A DNA stretch of 64,000 nt from Polynucleobacter sp. 15G-AUS-farblos (GCF_018882445.1 NZ_JACVOM010000005.1:62001-126000), one strand, 5' to 3'. Shown: positions 9,452-18,040, counted from the first letter of the stretch. Numbers and translations are program-made. The notes: a model not told the origin generated them from the sequence alone.

Positions 9452-9484
9452 CTATATATGAATATGGGTATATAGGAATATTCC
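9452..9484. promoter_or_regulatory. AT-rich dyads upstream of cysI (possible CysB site)
   Basis: Two inverted repeats lie in the 171-base gap between the divergent cysI and serine hydrolase genes. CTATATA at 9452-9458 mirrors TATATAG at 9469-9475 across a 10-base spacer. GGAATATTCC at 9475-9484 is a perfect 10-base palindrome sharing one base with it. LysR-type regulators such as CysB bind dyads of this size upstream of sulfur genes. The factor is inferred only from the neighbour. Confidence 0.35.
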
Positions 9485-9567
9485 CCAAGGCCAAAGCTTG
9501 AAAACTCTGTTTCAATGCATCTAAGGATGTATTTCCTCAATAAGAACCATAAAACCACGGAGATAGG

Positions 9568-10839
9568 ATGAAAAAACTACAGGTTGCCAGCCTCATTGCA
9601 GGATTACTGGCCAGTGCCGCCATTTTTGCGGCTGATGCCCCTAAAACCCCATTGCCCATGAATGCAGGTCAGGGATTTTCTCAGGAAGGTCTCAAGCGAA
9701 TTGATGCCTTCTTTGCAAATGAGATTGCGAACAATCGGATGCCAGGCGCAGTATTGGCCGTTGCTAAAAATGGCAAGCTCAGTATTTATAAGTCATACGG
9801 TTATTTGGATAAAGCTAATAACAAGCCAATGACGAACGATGCTATTTTTAACTTGGCATCGATGACTAAAGTAATGGCCTCCGTTAGCGCCTTAACTATT
9901 TATGAAGAAGGCAAGATGCCTCTGAATGCGCCTATCTCAAATTGGTTACCTGAATTTAAAGAGATGAAGGTAGGACAAGTAGATGCCGAAGGAAAGCTGA
10001 ACTTAGTTCCCGCAAAAAATCCCATCACCATTCAGGATCTGATGCGTCATACGAATGGCTTAACCTATGGAGGTAGGGGTGCTACACCAGTTCATAAAAT
10101 GTACCCATCAGGTTCTGCGGTTGCTGCGATTCAATATACCCCTCAAGAGTTTATCGATAAGCTAGCTAGTGCACCCTTACTGTACGAACCTGGAACTGTC
10201 TGGGATTATGGGTTTGGCTTAGATGTCTTGGGCATTATTCAAGAGAAAATTGTTGGACAGCCCTTAGGCACGGTAATGCAAGATCGTATTTGGAAGAAAG
10301 TGGGTATGCCTGATACCACATTTGATCTGGCGGAAAAAAATCGTCCTCGCTTGGCACAGCCGCTTCCAATCGATCCTATTTCTGGTAAGCCACAAAAAGT
10401 CGATATTCTGACTAAAAAAGTGAAATTTGACTGCGGTGGTTCATGCGCTTACTCAACTGCTGGAGACTACATTCGCTTTGGTCAGATGTTGCTCAATGGT
10501 GGAAGTCTAGAAGGCAAAAGAGTACTTGGCCCACAGACAGTTGCTTTCATGACATCGAATCATTTGAATAAGGATATTCGCAATAATGTGGCAAACACTG
10601 AACCTGCTCGTATCGGATATGGCTTTGGATTGGGAGTTGCAGTGCGCATGGAGCGCGGACTTGCAGCAAACAATGGCAACGTTGGCGACTATTCCTGGAA
10701 TGGCGCTTACGGTACTGTTTTCTGGGCTGATCCAAAAGAGCAGATGGTCGTTGTCATGATGGGTGTTGCGCCTGGAGATATTCGCAAAATCCACCGCGAG
10801 CAATTGAACTCCGTAATTTATGGAGCGCTTGAGAAGTAA
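9568..10839 (+). CDS. Exported serine beta-lactamase-fold hydrolase (class C/EstB-like)
   Basis: A 423-aa enzyme of the beta-lactamase/esterase family with a Sec signal peptide (residues 1-22, cut near IFA-AD), so it is probably periplasmic. The nucleophile motif S-x-x-K is SMTK at 98-101. The second motif is Tyr214 in WDYGFG, where class C lactamases have YxN. Family members of this type are mainly carboxylesterases or peptidases; true beta-lactamase activity is uncommon. Start chosen at the ATG preceded by GGAGATAGG. It is a single-gene unit with its own terminator at 10865. Confidence 0.88.
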   Translation: MKKLQVASLIAGLLASAAIFAADAPKTPLPMNAGQGFSQEGLKRIDAFFANEIANNRMPGAVLAVAKNGKLSIYKSYGYLDKANNKPMTNDAIFNLASMTKVMASVSALTIYEEGKMPLNAPISNWLPEFKEMKVGQVDAEGKLNLVPAKNPITIQDLMRHTNGLTYGGRGATPVHKMYPSGSAVAAIQYTPQEFIDKLASAPLLYEPGTVWDYGFGLDVLGIIQEKIVGQPLGTVMQDRIWKKVGMPDTTFDLAEKNRPRLAQPLPIDPISGKPQKVDILTKKVKFDCGGSCAYSTAGDYIRFGQMLLNGGSLEGKRVLGPQTVAFMTSNHLNKDIRNNVANTEPARIGYGFGLGVAVRMERGLAANNGNVGDYSWNGAYGTVFWADPKEQMVVVMMGVAPGDIRKIHREQLNSVIYGALEK

Positions 10840-10864
10840 ATTCTTGAAGCTTGCACTAGAAAAG

Positions 10865-10894
10865 AAAAGCCCCGATGATTCGGGGCTTTTTTAT
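10865..10894 (+). terminator. Rho-independent terminator of serine hydrolase gene
   Basis: An 11-bp perfect stem (AAAAGCCCCGA at 10865-10875 with TCGGGGCTTTT at 10880-10890), a 4-base loop and a run of T. It isolates the hydrolase from higBA. Confidence 0.93.
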
Positions 10895-10924
10895 TTATAG
10901 CCATTAAAGGCTATGGAGTTAAAT

Positions 10925-10960
10925 ATTCTATTTGACAGAATCTTTAATACGGAATATAAT
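10925..10960 (+). promoter_or_regulatory. Consensus sigma-70 promoter and possible HigA operator for higBA
   Basis: TTGACA at 10932-10937 and TATAAT at 10955-10960 are both perfect consensus hexamers with a 17-base spacer. Transcription should start about 10966-10968, on or next to the higB ATG (10966), so the toxin message may be leaderless. ATTCT (10925-10929) and AGAAT (10937-10941) form an inverted repeat around the -35 box, a plausible place for HigA autorepression. The promoter is read directly; the operator is inferred. Confidence 0.8.
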
Positions 10961-10965
10961 GTCGC

Positions 10966-11244
10966 ATGATTCATTCATTCGCATGCAAAGAAACTGAAGA
11001 CTTATTTAATTGCAAAGTCGCTCGTAAATTTAAAAATTTTGAACGAATTGCCCGACGCAAATTATTGCAAATGCATGCTGCTACTAATTTGCTGGATTTA
11101 CGAGTTCCACCTGGCAATATGTTGGAGAGTTTGCAGGGAGGGCGTAAGGGCCAACACAGTATTCGTATTAATGGCCAATGGAGAATATGCTTTATTTGGA
11201 AAGAGGATGGCGCACACAAAGTAGAAATTGTGGATTACCACTAA
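10966..11244 (+). CDS. higB: HigB toxin, RelE superfamily mRNA interferase
   Basis: A 92-aa toxin of the HigB/plasmid-maintenance killer type. The N-terminus MIHSFACKETEDLF and the closing strands GQWRICFIWKEDGAHKVEIVDYH are the family hallmarks; basic residues at 24-37 (KNFERIARRK) would contact ribosome or RNA. Known role: cleaves mRNA on the ribosome when the antitoxin is lost. Toxin first, antitoxin second, 6-base gap, which is the usual higBA order. There is no room for a ribosome-binding site between the predicted transcription start and the ATG. Confidence 0.9.
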   Translation: MIHSFACKETEDLFNCKVARKFKNFERIARRKLLQMHAATNLLDLRVPPGNMLESLQGGRKGQHSIRINGQWRICFIWKEDGAHKVEIVDYH

Positions 11245-11250
11245 GGAAAT

Positions 11251-11556
11251 ATGATGACGAAACTACTAGATGAAATTCACCCTGGCGAGATATTGCTTGA
11301 AGACTTCATGAAGCCTATGGGTATTACTGCTCGTCAATTGGCTGCCGATATTGACGTATCACCAAGTCGAATCAGTGAAATTGTGCACGGATCTCGACCG
11401 ATTACTGCGGATACAGCTCTACGTCTCGGTATATTTTTCACCATGGACCCACGGTTTTGGATGAATCTTCAATCTGAGTACGACATGAGAATGGCAAAGC
11501 GAACGCTTCAAAGAGTAATAGAGCCGAGGATTAGAGTCTTTAAGATCGCTGCTTAA
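11251..11556 (+). CDS. higA: HigA antitoxin, XRE-type regulator
   Basis: A 101-aa helix-turn-helix antitoxin; the HTH spans about residues 22-60 (MGITARQLAADIDVSPSRIS, then NG/HGSRPITADTALRL). It binds HigB and represses the operon promoter. A good AAGGA lies before the paired ATGs at 11251 and 11254, so it has its own strong initiation site, unlike higB; this would favour excess antitoxin. The stop codon interlocks with that of the convergent gene at 11553. Confidence 0.9.
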   Translation: MMTKLLDEIHPGEILLEDFMKPMGITARQLAADIDVSPSRISEIVHGSRPITADTALRLGIFFTMDPRFWMNLQSEYDMRMAKRTLQRVIEPRIRVFKIAA

Positions 11557-11924
11557 AGTCTAAATTCTCGATAGTGCCGATACAGATTGGCGATGGAAGC
11601 AAATCCCAAGACAACAATGAGTACTGAAAAAAGGTATTCAGCACTTAGGTAGGTAAAGACTCCGAAGTGAATCAGTATCACTGCGGCAATAAAGGCCCCA
11701 ATTGAGCCAAAGGCTACTAACTTAAAGTTGGGAATAAAAGCGCCCAAGGTGATGGCGGCAAAAATGAGATACAACTCAGAGACCAATTGATCTGCAGTTA
11801 CAAAAATACGATTAGTTTGTTCTGGATCAATTAATTTACCCACCACGGCAAGGATCAAGATGGTTCCCAAGATAGCAAAGTTCAACTTTGCTTTGCTTAG
11901 AATGAGTTTGAGTTGATCGTTCAT
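11553..11924 (-). CDS. Hypothetical four-helix membrane protein
   Basis: A 123-aa protein with about four hydrophobic helices (near 15-33, 48-66, 68-88 and 92-112) and a basic tail YRHYREFRL. I do not recognise the family. It is encoded 5 bases after the 74-aa membrane protein gene, so the two form a small operon and may be partners. No signal peptide or catalytic motif is seen. It ends convergently with higA, sharing TTAA. Confidence 0.65.
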   Translation of the reverse strand: MNDQLKLILSKAKLNFAILGTILILAVVGKLIDPEQTNRIFVTADQLVSELYLIFAAITLGAFIPNFKLVAFGSIGAFIAAVILIHFGVFTYLSAEYLFSVLIVVLGFASIANLYRHYREFRL

Positions 11925-11929
11925 GATGC

Positions 11930-12154
11930 TTAAGAAGCACTACCGTTAAATACTAGGCTCATGCCTATCCAAAGGATGATGAAGGCAATCAATATGGTGG
12001 AACCAATCTTCTTGAGGAAGTACTCAAGAGTGTCCATATAGGCTTCATCCCCTTTGCCAAAATAGTGATCAAAACGCTTCCAATAGAGGCGCCCAACCAC
12101 TAGAGGAAGAAGCATGGCAACAATGCCCAAAATGATTGTCAAAGTATTGCTCAT
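11930..12154 (-). CDS. Hypothetical small two-helix membrane protein
   Basis: A 74-aa protein with two hydrophobic helices (about residues 4-20 and 49-69) separated by a charged loop containing RLYWKRFDHYFGKGDE. The longest frame begins eight codons earlier at a TTG (12178); I take the ATG at 12154, which leads straight into the first helix. Family unknown. First gene of a two-gene membrane operon with the 123-aa protein. Confidence 0.6.
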   Translation of the reverse strand: MSNTLTIILGIVAMLLPLVVGRLYWKRFDHYFGKGDEAYMDTLEYFLKKIGSTILIAFIILWIGMSLVFNGSAS

Positions 12155-12198
12155 ATTGATGGATATTCTTTCATGCAAATCATGGCTAAGTCAGATAC

Positions 12199-13101
12199 TT
12201 AATTTAGTACCGGAAAGTCGTACAGGATACATGGGTTATCGACCAGGATCGATTTTCGTAGATTTGGGTCTCTAACCCATTCCCCAAAGAGGTCGCAGAG
12301 ATCGGCATCATGCGGCATTTGCCTTTTAACCATAACGTGGGGCCAGTCGCTCCCCCAAATTAACTGCCTAGGGTTAGCTTGTATCACCGCATCATTGAAT
12401 ATGCGCATCTCTTGATAAGGCAGATTGCTGTCGCAAATCCGATAGGGCCCTGTCATTTTGACCCATGCCTTACCTTGCCGCATGAGTTCAAGCATACCCT
12501 GGAAGCCGGGCTCACTTACACCGTGCTTTGCATGAGAATAACCAAAGTGACCAAACACGACATCAACTGGAAAGTTCTCAAATACGGTTACTAAATCTGG
12601 ATATTCATTTACGTGCATCAGTAGCTCAAGGTGCCAGCCAAAAGATGCAATTCTGTTTGCAAGCTTAGTGAGATATTGAATGGGTAGTCCAGCACTTTTA
12701 TCAGCAACATCCACAATATTGCATCGCAATCCTCGCACGCCTGCTAAGTGAAGTTGTTCCAACTCCGCGTCGCTTGCATTATCAGCAATGACAGCAACCC
12801 CATGAAATTTTTCAGGATGGCTTTTGAGGGCAGCCACCATAGCGCGGTTGTCGCTGCCATACACGCTCGGCTGTACTAGGACTGCTCGATCTACGCCTAA
12901 TGAATGCAGTAGACGCGTGTAGCTTTCTAAAGTGGCATCTGGCGGTGTGTAGATACGCTCTTGTGCGTAGGGAAATTGATCAGCTGGACCGCAAACGTGT
13001 GCATGGCAATCAACAGCACCCTTCGGAAATTGAATCTGTGGTGATCGAATTTCCGAATCGGGTGCTTGGCAGAGTGGTGCAGTATTGCTATTGAGGCTCA
13101 A
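12199..13101 (-). CDS. Amidohydrolase-2 family hydrolase (PDC hydrolase-like)
   Basis: TIM-barrel metal-dependent hydrolase of about 300 aa, like 2-pyrone-4,6-dicarboxylate lactonase (LigI) and related dicarboxylate lactonases. Seen: the barrel-opening DCHAHVCGP (HxH near residues 33 and 35), VFGHFGYSH, and WGSDWPHV carrying the catalytic aspartate. No ATG is available: the frame opens at TTG 13119 and another TTG at 13101 has AAGAAG in front, which I chose. Both overlap the end of the Bug receptor gene, so translation is coupled. With the receptor it suggests uptake and ring-opening of a lactone or dicarboxylate; substrate not readable. Confidence 0.8.
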   Translation of the reverse strand: MSLNSNTAPLCQAPDSEIRSPQIQFPKGAVDCHAHVCGPADQFPYAQERIYTPPDATLESYTRLLHSLGVDRAVLVQPSVYGSDNRAMVAALKSHPEKFHGVAVIADNASDAELEQLHLAGVRGLRCNIVDVADKSAGLPIQYLTKLANRIASFGWHLELLMHVNEYPDLVTVFENFPVDVVFGHFGYSHAKHGVSEPGFQGMLELMRQGKAWVKMTGPYRICDSNLPYQEMRIFNDAVIQANPRQLIWGSDWPHVMVKRQMPHDADLCDLFGEWVRDPNLRKSILVDNPCILYDFPVLN

Positions 13102-14095
13102 TTGCAGCTTCTTTGGCAATCTTCTGATACTTCGCTATTTCTTCGCGAACAAACTTGCTAAATTCTGCAGGGCTCATCGGTGTTGCTTTGATTCCTTTAG
13201 TTTCATAAGCCGTTTTTACGTCGGGCTCTTGCATGGATTTATTAATACTTTGATTAATCTTGTTCACGATTGCAGGGGGTGTACCTGCAGGTGCCCATAC
13301 GCCAAACCACAAGCCAATCTCAAAGTTTGGGTAGCCTTGTTCAGCAATGGTGGGAATATCTGGTACAGCGGCATTGCGAGTTTTACTGGTAATACCCAGG
13401 GCACGGACTTTGCCACCTTTGAGTTGTGCGCTAGCCGTATCCAGTGGGGCCATATAAAACGCAGTGCGTCCAGCCATTGTGTCCTGGATAGCCTCAGGGG
13501 ATCCCTTATACGGAACGTGAATGAGTTTCACACCCATCAACTGATTGAAATACTCTGCAGCAAGGTGGGTTGAACTACCTACGCCGGCTGAAGCAAAGGT
13601 AATTTCTCCAGGCTTGGATTTAGCAGCTATCACTAAATCCCGAATACTTTGATAAGGGCCATCCGCAGCAGTGATCATGACATAAGGTGTTTGCCCAAGA
13701 ATGGCAACATCAATCAAACTTTTCAATGGATCGTAAGGCAGCTTTTTATAAATGGCTGGATTAGCAGCGTAGGATGCTGATTGCACCAATAAGGTGTAAC
13801 CATCTGGCTCGGAGTTCACGACAACGCCTGTGCCAATGAGACCACCTGCTCCGGGACGATTTTCAATAATGACGGATTGCTTCCAGGTTTCGGAGAGACT
13901 TTTCGCTACTACACGTCCTGCTATGTCTGCTCCCGATCCAGTGGTCAATGGAACGACCATTTTGACTGTGCGATCAGGATAGCTCTGTGCTTTACTTTGG
14001 GCTTGGCTAATGCTGGTGGTGACGGCAAGCCCAAGACCGAGGGTTAGGCTGAGGAAGCTAAGGGCAAACTGCCCTGGGCGTTTATTTGTATGCAT
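13088..14095 (-). CDS. Bug-type tripartite tricarboxylate receptor protein
   Basis: Periplasmic solute receptor of the TctC/Bug family, 335 aa, with a signal peptide ending around residue 33 (SQAQS). The mature start YPDRTVKMVVPLTTGSGADI and the later THLAAEYFNQLMGVKLIHVPYKGS are family signatures for the ligand cleft. Bug receptors are hugely expanded in Burkholderiales, often without cognate permeases nearby, as here. A GGAGACAAG ribosome-binding site precedes the ATG. Ligand is probably an aromatic or carboxylic acid matching the hydrolase downstream (inference). Confidence 0.9.
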   Translation of the reverse strand: MHTNKRPGQFALSFLSLTLGLGLAVTTSISQAQSKAQSYPDRTVKMVVPLTTGSGADIAGRVVAKSLSETWKQSVIIENRPGAGGLIGTGVVVNSEPDGYTLLVQSASYAANPAIYKKLPYDPLKSLIDVAILGQTPYVMITAADGPYQSIRDLVIAAKSKPGEITFASAGVGSSTHLAAEYFNQLMGVKLIHVPYKGSPEAIQDTMAGRTAFYMAPLDTASAQLKGGKVRALGITSKTRNAAVPDIPTIAEQGYPNFEIGLWFGVWAPAGTPPAIVNKINQSINKSMQEPDVKTAYETKGIKATPMSPAEFSKFVREEIAKYQKIAKEAAIEPQ

Positions 14096-14197
14096 CTTGT
14101 CTCCTTCAATATTTTTTATAGTTTCATTGGATAATCTACCATGCTCTCAAGATTACATAAATAACAATATCTAAAAATACAGAGAAAGCGGAGACAA

Positions 14198-15013
14198 ATG
14201 ACTCAGAAGCCAGAACACCAGACAATTCAGCTCAACGGACTAGAGCTAGCCTATCGATTTGATGGCCCCGAAGATGGCCATGTTGTTTTGATGGCCAATA
14301 GCTTAATGTCAAACTATTCGATGTGGGACTGGAATGTGCCTGCCTTGGCAGATCGCTATCGTGTATTACGTTACGACAAACGAGGGCATGGTGGTAGTCA
14401 AACTACTCCGGGGCCATATTCCATTTCTCAATTAGCGGATGATGCAGTGGCGCTGATGGATGCCCTAAAGATTGATAAAGTCCATTTCATTGGCCTATCG
14501 ATGGGCGGCATGATTGGTCAGCAAATGGGTGCTCGTTATCCTGAGCGCGTCTACTCCTTGTCATTGTGTGACACCGCCAGTGAGATGCCTCCAAGAAGTT
14601 TATGGGAAGATCGATTTGCAACTGCTCGCAAGGACGGTATTCCTGGCTTAGTAGACGGAACCATTCAGCGTTGGTTTACGGCACCCTTTATTGAGCGCGC
14701 CCCACAAGATATTGAAAAAGTTCGCCAAATGATTTTGGGAACTGGGGTTGAGGGTTATATTGGCTGCGCAAGTGCAGTGAGAGATATGGCGCAAACCACC
14801 ATGCTCTTAAAGATTAAGGCGCCCACATTGATTTTGACTGGACGCCAAGATCCAGCCTGTACAGTAGAGCAAGCAATCGTTCTGAATCGGATGATTGACG
14901 GATCAAAGCTAGTGTTAATTGAAGACGCCGCTCACTTGTCTAATATTGAACAGCCTGCCGTCTTTAATCAGACGATTCGGGAATTTATTGATTCGGTAGA
15001 TAACACCCTATAA
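14198..15013 (+). CDS. pcaD: Alpha/beta hydrolase, 3-oxoadipate enol-lactonase-like
   Basis: A 271-aa alpha/beta-hydrolase closely resembling PcaD, which opens 3-oxoadipate enol-lactone. Nucleophile elbow GLSMGG with Ser101, acid Asp in LTGRQDPAC near 219 and histidine in DAAHLSNIEQP near 248. Length fits stand-alone PcaD (about 260). No other protocatechuate genes adjoin it, so the substrate could be another lactone or ester; the divergent lactonase-like amidohydrolase supports a lactone theme. GGAG precedes the ATG by a short spacer. Confidence 0.82.
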   Translation: MTQKPEHQTIQLNGLELAYRFDGPEDGHVVLMANSLMSNYSMWDWNVPALADRYRVLRYDKRGHGGSQTTPGPYSISQLADDAVALMDALKIDKVHFIGLSMGGMIGQQMGARYPERVYSLSLCDTASEMPPRSLWEDRFATARKDGIPGLVDGTIQRWFTAPFIERAPQDIEKVRQMILGTGVEGYIGCASAVRDMAQTTMLLKIKAPTLILTGRQDPACTVEQAIVLNRMIDGSKLVLIEDAAHLSNIEQPAVFNQTIREFIDSVDNTL

Positions 15014-15056
15014 GTAATTGCAGTATTTTTTTGAAGTACCCCAACAGGAGAATTAA

Positions 15057-15635
15057 ATGGCTGACCCAACTATTGATCAAGTAAAGCAGATGCGTGCCGC
15101 AGTTCTAGGTGCTGCCGCAAAAGTACCAGGTGCTTTAATTGGTTTAGGAATTTTATTTATCGTGCTCGGTATGATTGGGGTTGCAGGCCAGACACTATTC
15201 TCCTTTGTCTCTATCAATGTGCTTGGCGCCTTTTTAATTCTTGGTGGTGTGCTCCAAGGTGCGCATGCAATGCAGTCGCATGGCTGGAAGAGTGTTGGTA
15301 TTCAAATCATCCTCTCTGTTTTATACATTGCAGCTGGCTTTTATACTTGGGCCTTTCCCATTCCAGCGCTTGAAGTAATTACTCTGTGGCTTGCAGCAAT
15401 CTTTTTTGTCACTGGCTTTCTGCGTTTGGTTTCCGCTTTCCAGCACCGTGTTTTTGCTGAATGGTTTTGGTTGGTGCTCTCATCAGCGATTTCTATCTTG
15501 ATGGGTGTTCTGATTATGAATAGCTTCCCATCCTCAAGCTTGTGGTTGCCCGGCCTTTTGATTGCTATTGAGCTGTTATTGCAGGGCTGGTCGCTGCTCT
15601 TCTTGGGCTTTGCTGCTCGCTCACTCACCAAATAA
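15057..15635 (+). CDS. HdeD-like DUF308 membrane protein
   Basis: A 192-aa protein with six hydrophobic helices in three repeated pairs, the hallmark of HdeD/DUF308 proteins. E. coli HdeD is linked to acid resistance at high cell density; molecular function is unknown. A clear AGGAG ribosome-binding site lies before the ATG. It sits between the PcaD-like gene and a small basic protein gene, all on the plus strand, so a shared transcript is possible. Confidence 0.82.
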   Translation: MADPTIDQVKQMRAAVLGAAAKVPGALIGLGILFIVLGMIGVAGQTLFSFVSINVLGAFLILGGVLQGAHAMQSHGWKSVGIQIILSVLYIAAGFYTWAFPIPALEVITLWLAAIFFVTGFLRLVSAFQHRVFAEWFWLVLSSAISILMGVLIMNSFPSSSLWLPGLLIAIELLLQGWSLLFLGFAARSLTK

Positions 15636-15670
15636 ACACCACTCATTAATAGACTTCAAGAGCAACAGCC

Positions 15671-15856
15671 ATGGCAATGAAAAAAACAGATCTTTTTAAA
15701 AACAAAGGATTGGCTGTTGCTAGTCGCATGAAAAATGCGGCCAAAGCACCGAAACCCGGTAGCGCTGAAGATAAAGTCTTAAGTAAAAAGGAGTTGGCGC
15801 AAGCGAATCCCTTGCTGGCTTCCTTGATGGGAAAAGCCAAGCCGAAATCTAAATAG
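15671..15856 (+). CDS. Hypothetical small basic protein, 61 aa
   Basis: No family recognised. The 61 residues are about one quarter lysine, start with MKKTDLFKNKG and end in GKAKPKSK, with no hydrophobic segment. The composition (K, A, P rich, likely disordered ends) suggests an RNA- or DNA-binding or ribosome-associated peptide. It follows the HdeD-like gene by 35 bases and precedes the TonB receptor gene by 21. Coding status is supported by its tight fit in the gene string; no strong ribosome-binding site is visible. Confidence 0.55.
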   Translation: MAMKKTDLFKNKGLAVASRMKNAAKAPKPGSAEDKVLSKKELAQANPLLASLMGKAKPKSK

Positions 15857-15877
15857 ATTCAAGAGTATTTCAATATC

Positions 15878-18040
15878 ATGAGTCAGCGCTTTCATTTGGG
15901 TCTAAAAGTTTGTGTATTTGCCATTACTTCTCAAGCACTCTTCTCCTCGGCACAGATTGCGCCACCTGCAAACTACGATCAGAAGTTAAGTGACGTCATC
16001 GTAAACGCAACGCGTTCTGATACTCCGCTGGATCAAATACCGCTGAACACTACTATCCTTACCAAGGAAGTATTAGAGTCATCACCTGATCAAACGATTG
16101 ATCAGGTTTTGAAAAATGTGCCTGGTGTTTTTCTCAATGATGTTCCCTACTATCAAAAAGATCCAACGGGACAGAGTATTAACGTGCGCGGTCTAGGTTA
16201 TGGGCGAACTCTCGTTCTGATTGATGGCTTGCCTGCAAACGATGCCTTCTACGGTACTGTGCAGTGGAACCAAATGCCTTTGTCATCGATTGAGTCGGTT
16301 GAGTTTGTTCGCGGAGGGGTCTCAAGTCTGTGGGGTAACTATGGCATGGGCGGTGTGATCAACGTCAATACCAGAACTCCCAAAAATAGCTCTCAAGACG
16401 TCACTGCGAGTTATGGTTCATTTGGTACTGGCAATGTATCCGCCTCTAAAGATTTGATCGTCTCTGATGCCATGCAAATGCGGTTTTCGGCAGATTACTT
16501 CTCGAGCGAAGGATTCCAGAACTACGCCACTATTTCTCCTGGATCACCTAGCAATATTAAAAATGGTATGGGGACTGATACGGTAAAGAACACCAATGTC
16601 CGTTTGCAAAATTACTTTAAAGCTACTCCCGATACCAATGGATTCTTTCGGATGGGCTATAGCACGATGGCTGATCTCAGTAATAACTATGCCATTGCGC
16701 CGAACTTGATTCAGACTGCAGATGTAGCTGGTGGCACTACGACGCAGCTTGATGTGGATAAAAAGACGCAAGTGAATGTCTATTACCAGTCCACCAACTT
16801 TTATAAGCAGACGGCAAATAATTTAAGCACTGCACCCAATAAGCCATACATCAACGCTAACTACACTGATCCCTATACAACCTTAGGCGCTTCTGCACAG
16901 TACACGCATGACCTGAAAGCGGCTGGCATCGATCAATATATATTGGGATTAGATGCCAGAAATATTTCCGCATCCAATCAAACCAATAATTTGGCTCCGT
17001 CTAGTGCTGTGACTTCAGTCAACTATGCACAAGGACAGCAAAACTTTTACGGCTTGCTTGGGCAGCTCAAATCAAAATCGAATGCGCTTCCTGTGGAAGC
17101 AACCTTGGGCGCCAGGGTAGATGTTTGGAATAGTCAAACGCCTACTTACTACAACCAAAACACGGGTAGTGCGGCTACCTATCAAGCTATTCCTAATAAA
17201 AGTAAGACGCAACTCAGCCCCTCTCTCGGCCTTTTATACAAGGCGAATAGAGACTGGGATCTGCGTGGTGCTGCTTATCAGGCCTTTCATGCCCCCAGTA
17301 TGAATAACACCTTGAGAAGTTATGGGTCTGCTGTGGGGGGTTGGTATTTAGCTAACCCAAACCTAACGCCTGAAACTATGACGGGTTACGAGGTGGGTAC
17401 TGACTATCGCTGGCGTGGCGGCTTTGCGCAATTTACCGCATTTAATAACTATATTAATAACGCGATTACGAGCTACAAGATTACGAGTGCAAATGCAGCC
17501 TTTGCGAATAGCCTGTGTAGCGCTTCAGGAATTACTGGTTGTGTACCTAACGTTGGTGGTAGTGGATTTACAAACGTCAACTATTACACCAACCAACAGA
17601 ACCTCTTAAGCCGTGGTATTGAAATTCAATATCATCATGATGTGAATTCTCGCTGGGCTCTTGATGGTGGTTATAGCTATACCCGAACTGTTTTGACCTG
17701 GAGCGCCACCAGTGACCCTACCAACACCCAAGTTGGTGGCGTACCCAAAAATATGGCAACCGCCGGTGTGACCTATTACCCTGTGCCTCAAGCCAGCATC
17801 ACTACCAACGTGCGTTATGTCGGCAATTCCTGGATGTCTACAGGTTCATTGCCCGTGCCAGCTTATGCAGTCGTTGGCTTAAAGGCCAACTATCAAATTA
17901 ATTCTCAAGCCTCTGTATATGCTTCGATTGTGAACTTATTGAATCGTCAATATGTGACTTTTAATATTGCTTCGCAGGCAACAGCGTATCAAGCAGGCAT
18001 GCCCCAAGCAATTACCGTTGGCGCGCGGATTAATTTCTAA
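15878..18040 (+). CDS. TonB-dependent outer membrane receptor
   Basis: A 720-aa receptor for energised uptake of a large or scarce ligand. A signal peptide covers about residues 1-25. A TonB-box-like DVIVNATR follows, then the plug (about 50-160) with VRGLGYGRTLVLIDG and GGVINVNTR. The rest is a 22-strand beta barrel ending in the outer-membrane signature phenylalanine (ARINF). There is no Fur box or cobalamin riboswitch in the 21-base gap upstream, so regulation must come from further up. The ligand cannot be told; siderophore, cobalamin and other metal complexes are all possible. Confidence 0.9.
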   Translation: MSQRFHLGLKVCVFAITSQALFSSAQIAPPANYDQKLSDVIVNATRSDTPLDQIPLNTTILTKEVLESSPDQTIDQVLKNVPGVFLNDVPYYQKDPTGQSINVRGLGYGRTLVLIDGLPANDAFYGTVQWNQMPLSSIESVEFVRGGVSSLWGNYGMGGVINVNTRTPKNSSQDVTASYGSFGTGNVSASKDLIVSDAMQMRFSADYFSSEGFQNYATISPGSPSNIKNGMGTDTVKNTNVRLQNYFKATPDTNGFFRMGYSTMADLSNNYAIAPNLIQTADVAGGTTTQLDVDKKTQVNVYYQSTNFYKQTANNLSTAPNKPYINANYTDPYTTLGASAQYTHDLKAAGIDQYILGLDARNISASNQTNNLAPSSAVTSVNYAQGQQNFYGLLGQLKSKSNALPVEATLGARVDVWNSQTPTYYNQNTGSAATYQAIPNKSKTQLSPSLGLLYKANRDWDLRGAAYQAFHAPSMNNTLRSYGSAVGGWYLANPNLTPETMTGYEVGTDYRWRGGFAQFTAFNNYINNAITSYKITSANAAFANSLCSASGITGCVPNVGGSGFTNVNYYTNQQNLLSRGIEIQYHHDVNSRWALDGGYSYTRTVLTWSATSDPTNTQVGGVPKNMATAGVTYYPVPQASITTNVRYVGNSWMSTGSLPVPAYAVVGLKANYQINSQASVYASIVNLLNRQYVTFNIASQATAYQAGMPQAITVGARINF

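Noticed and set aside
13085-13573. 162-aa plus frame opposite the Bug receptor
   Set aside because: Cysteine- and phenylalanine-rich shadow of a well-supported receptor gene.
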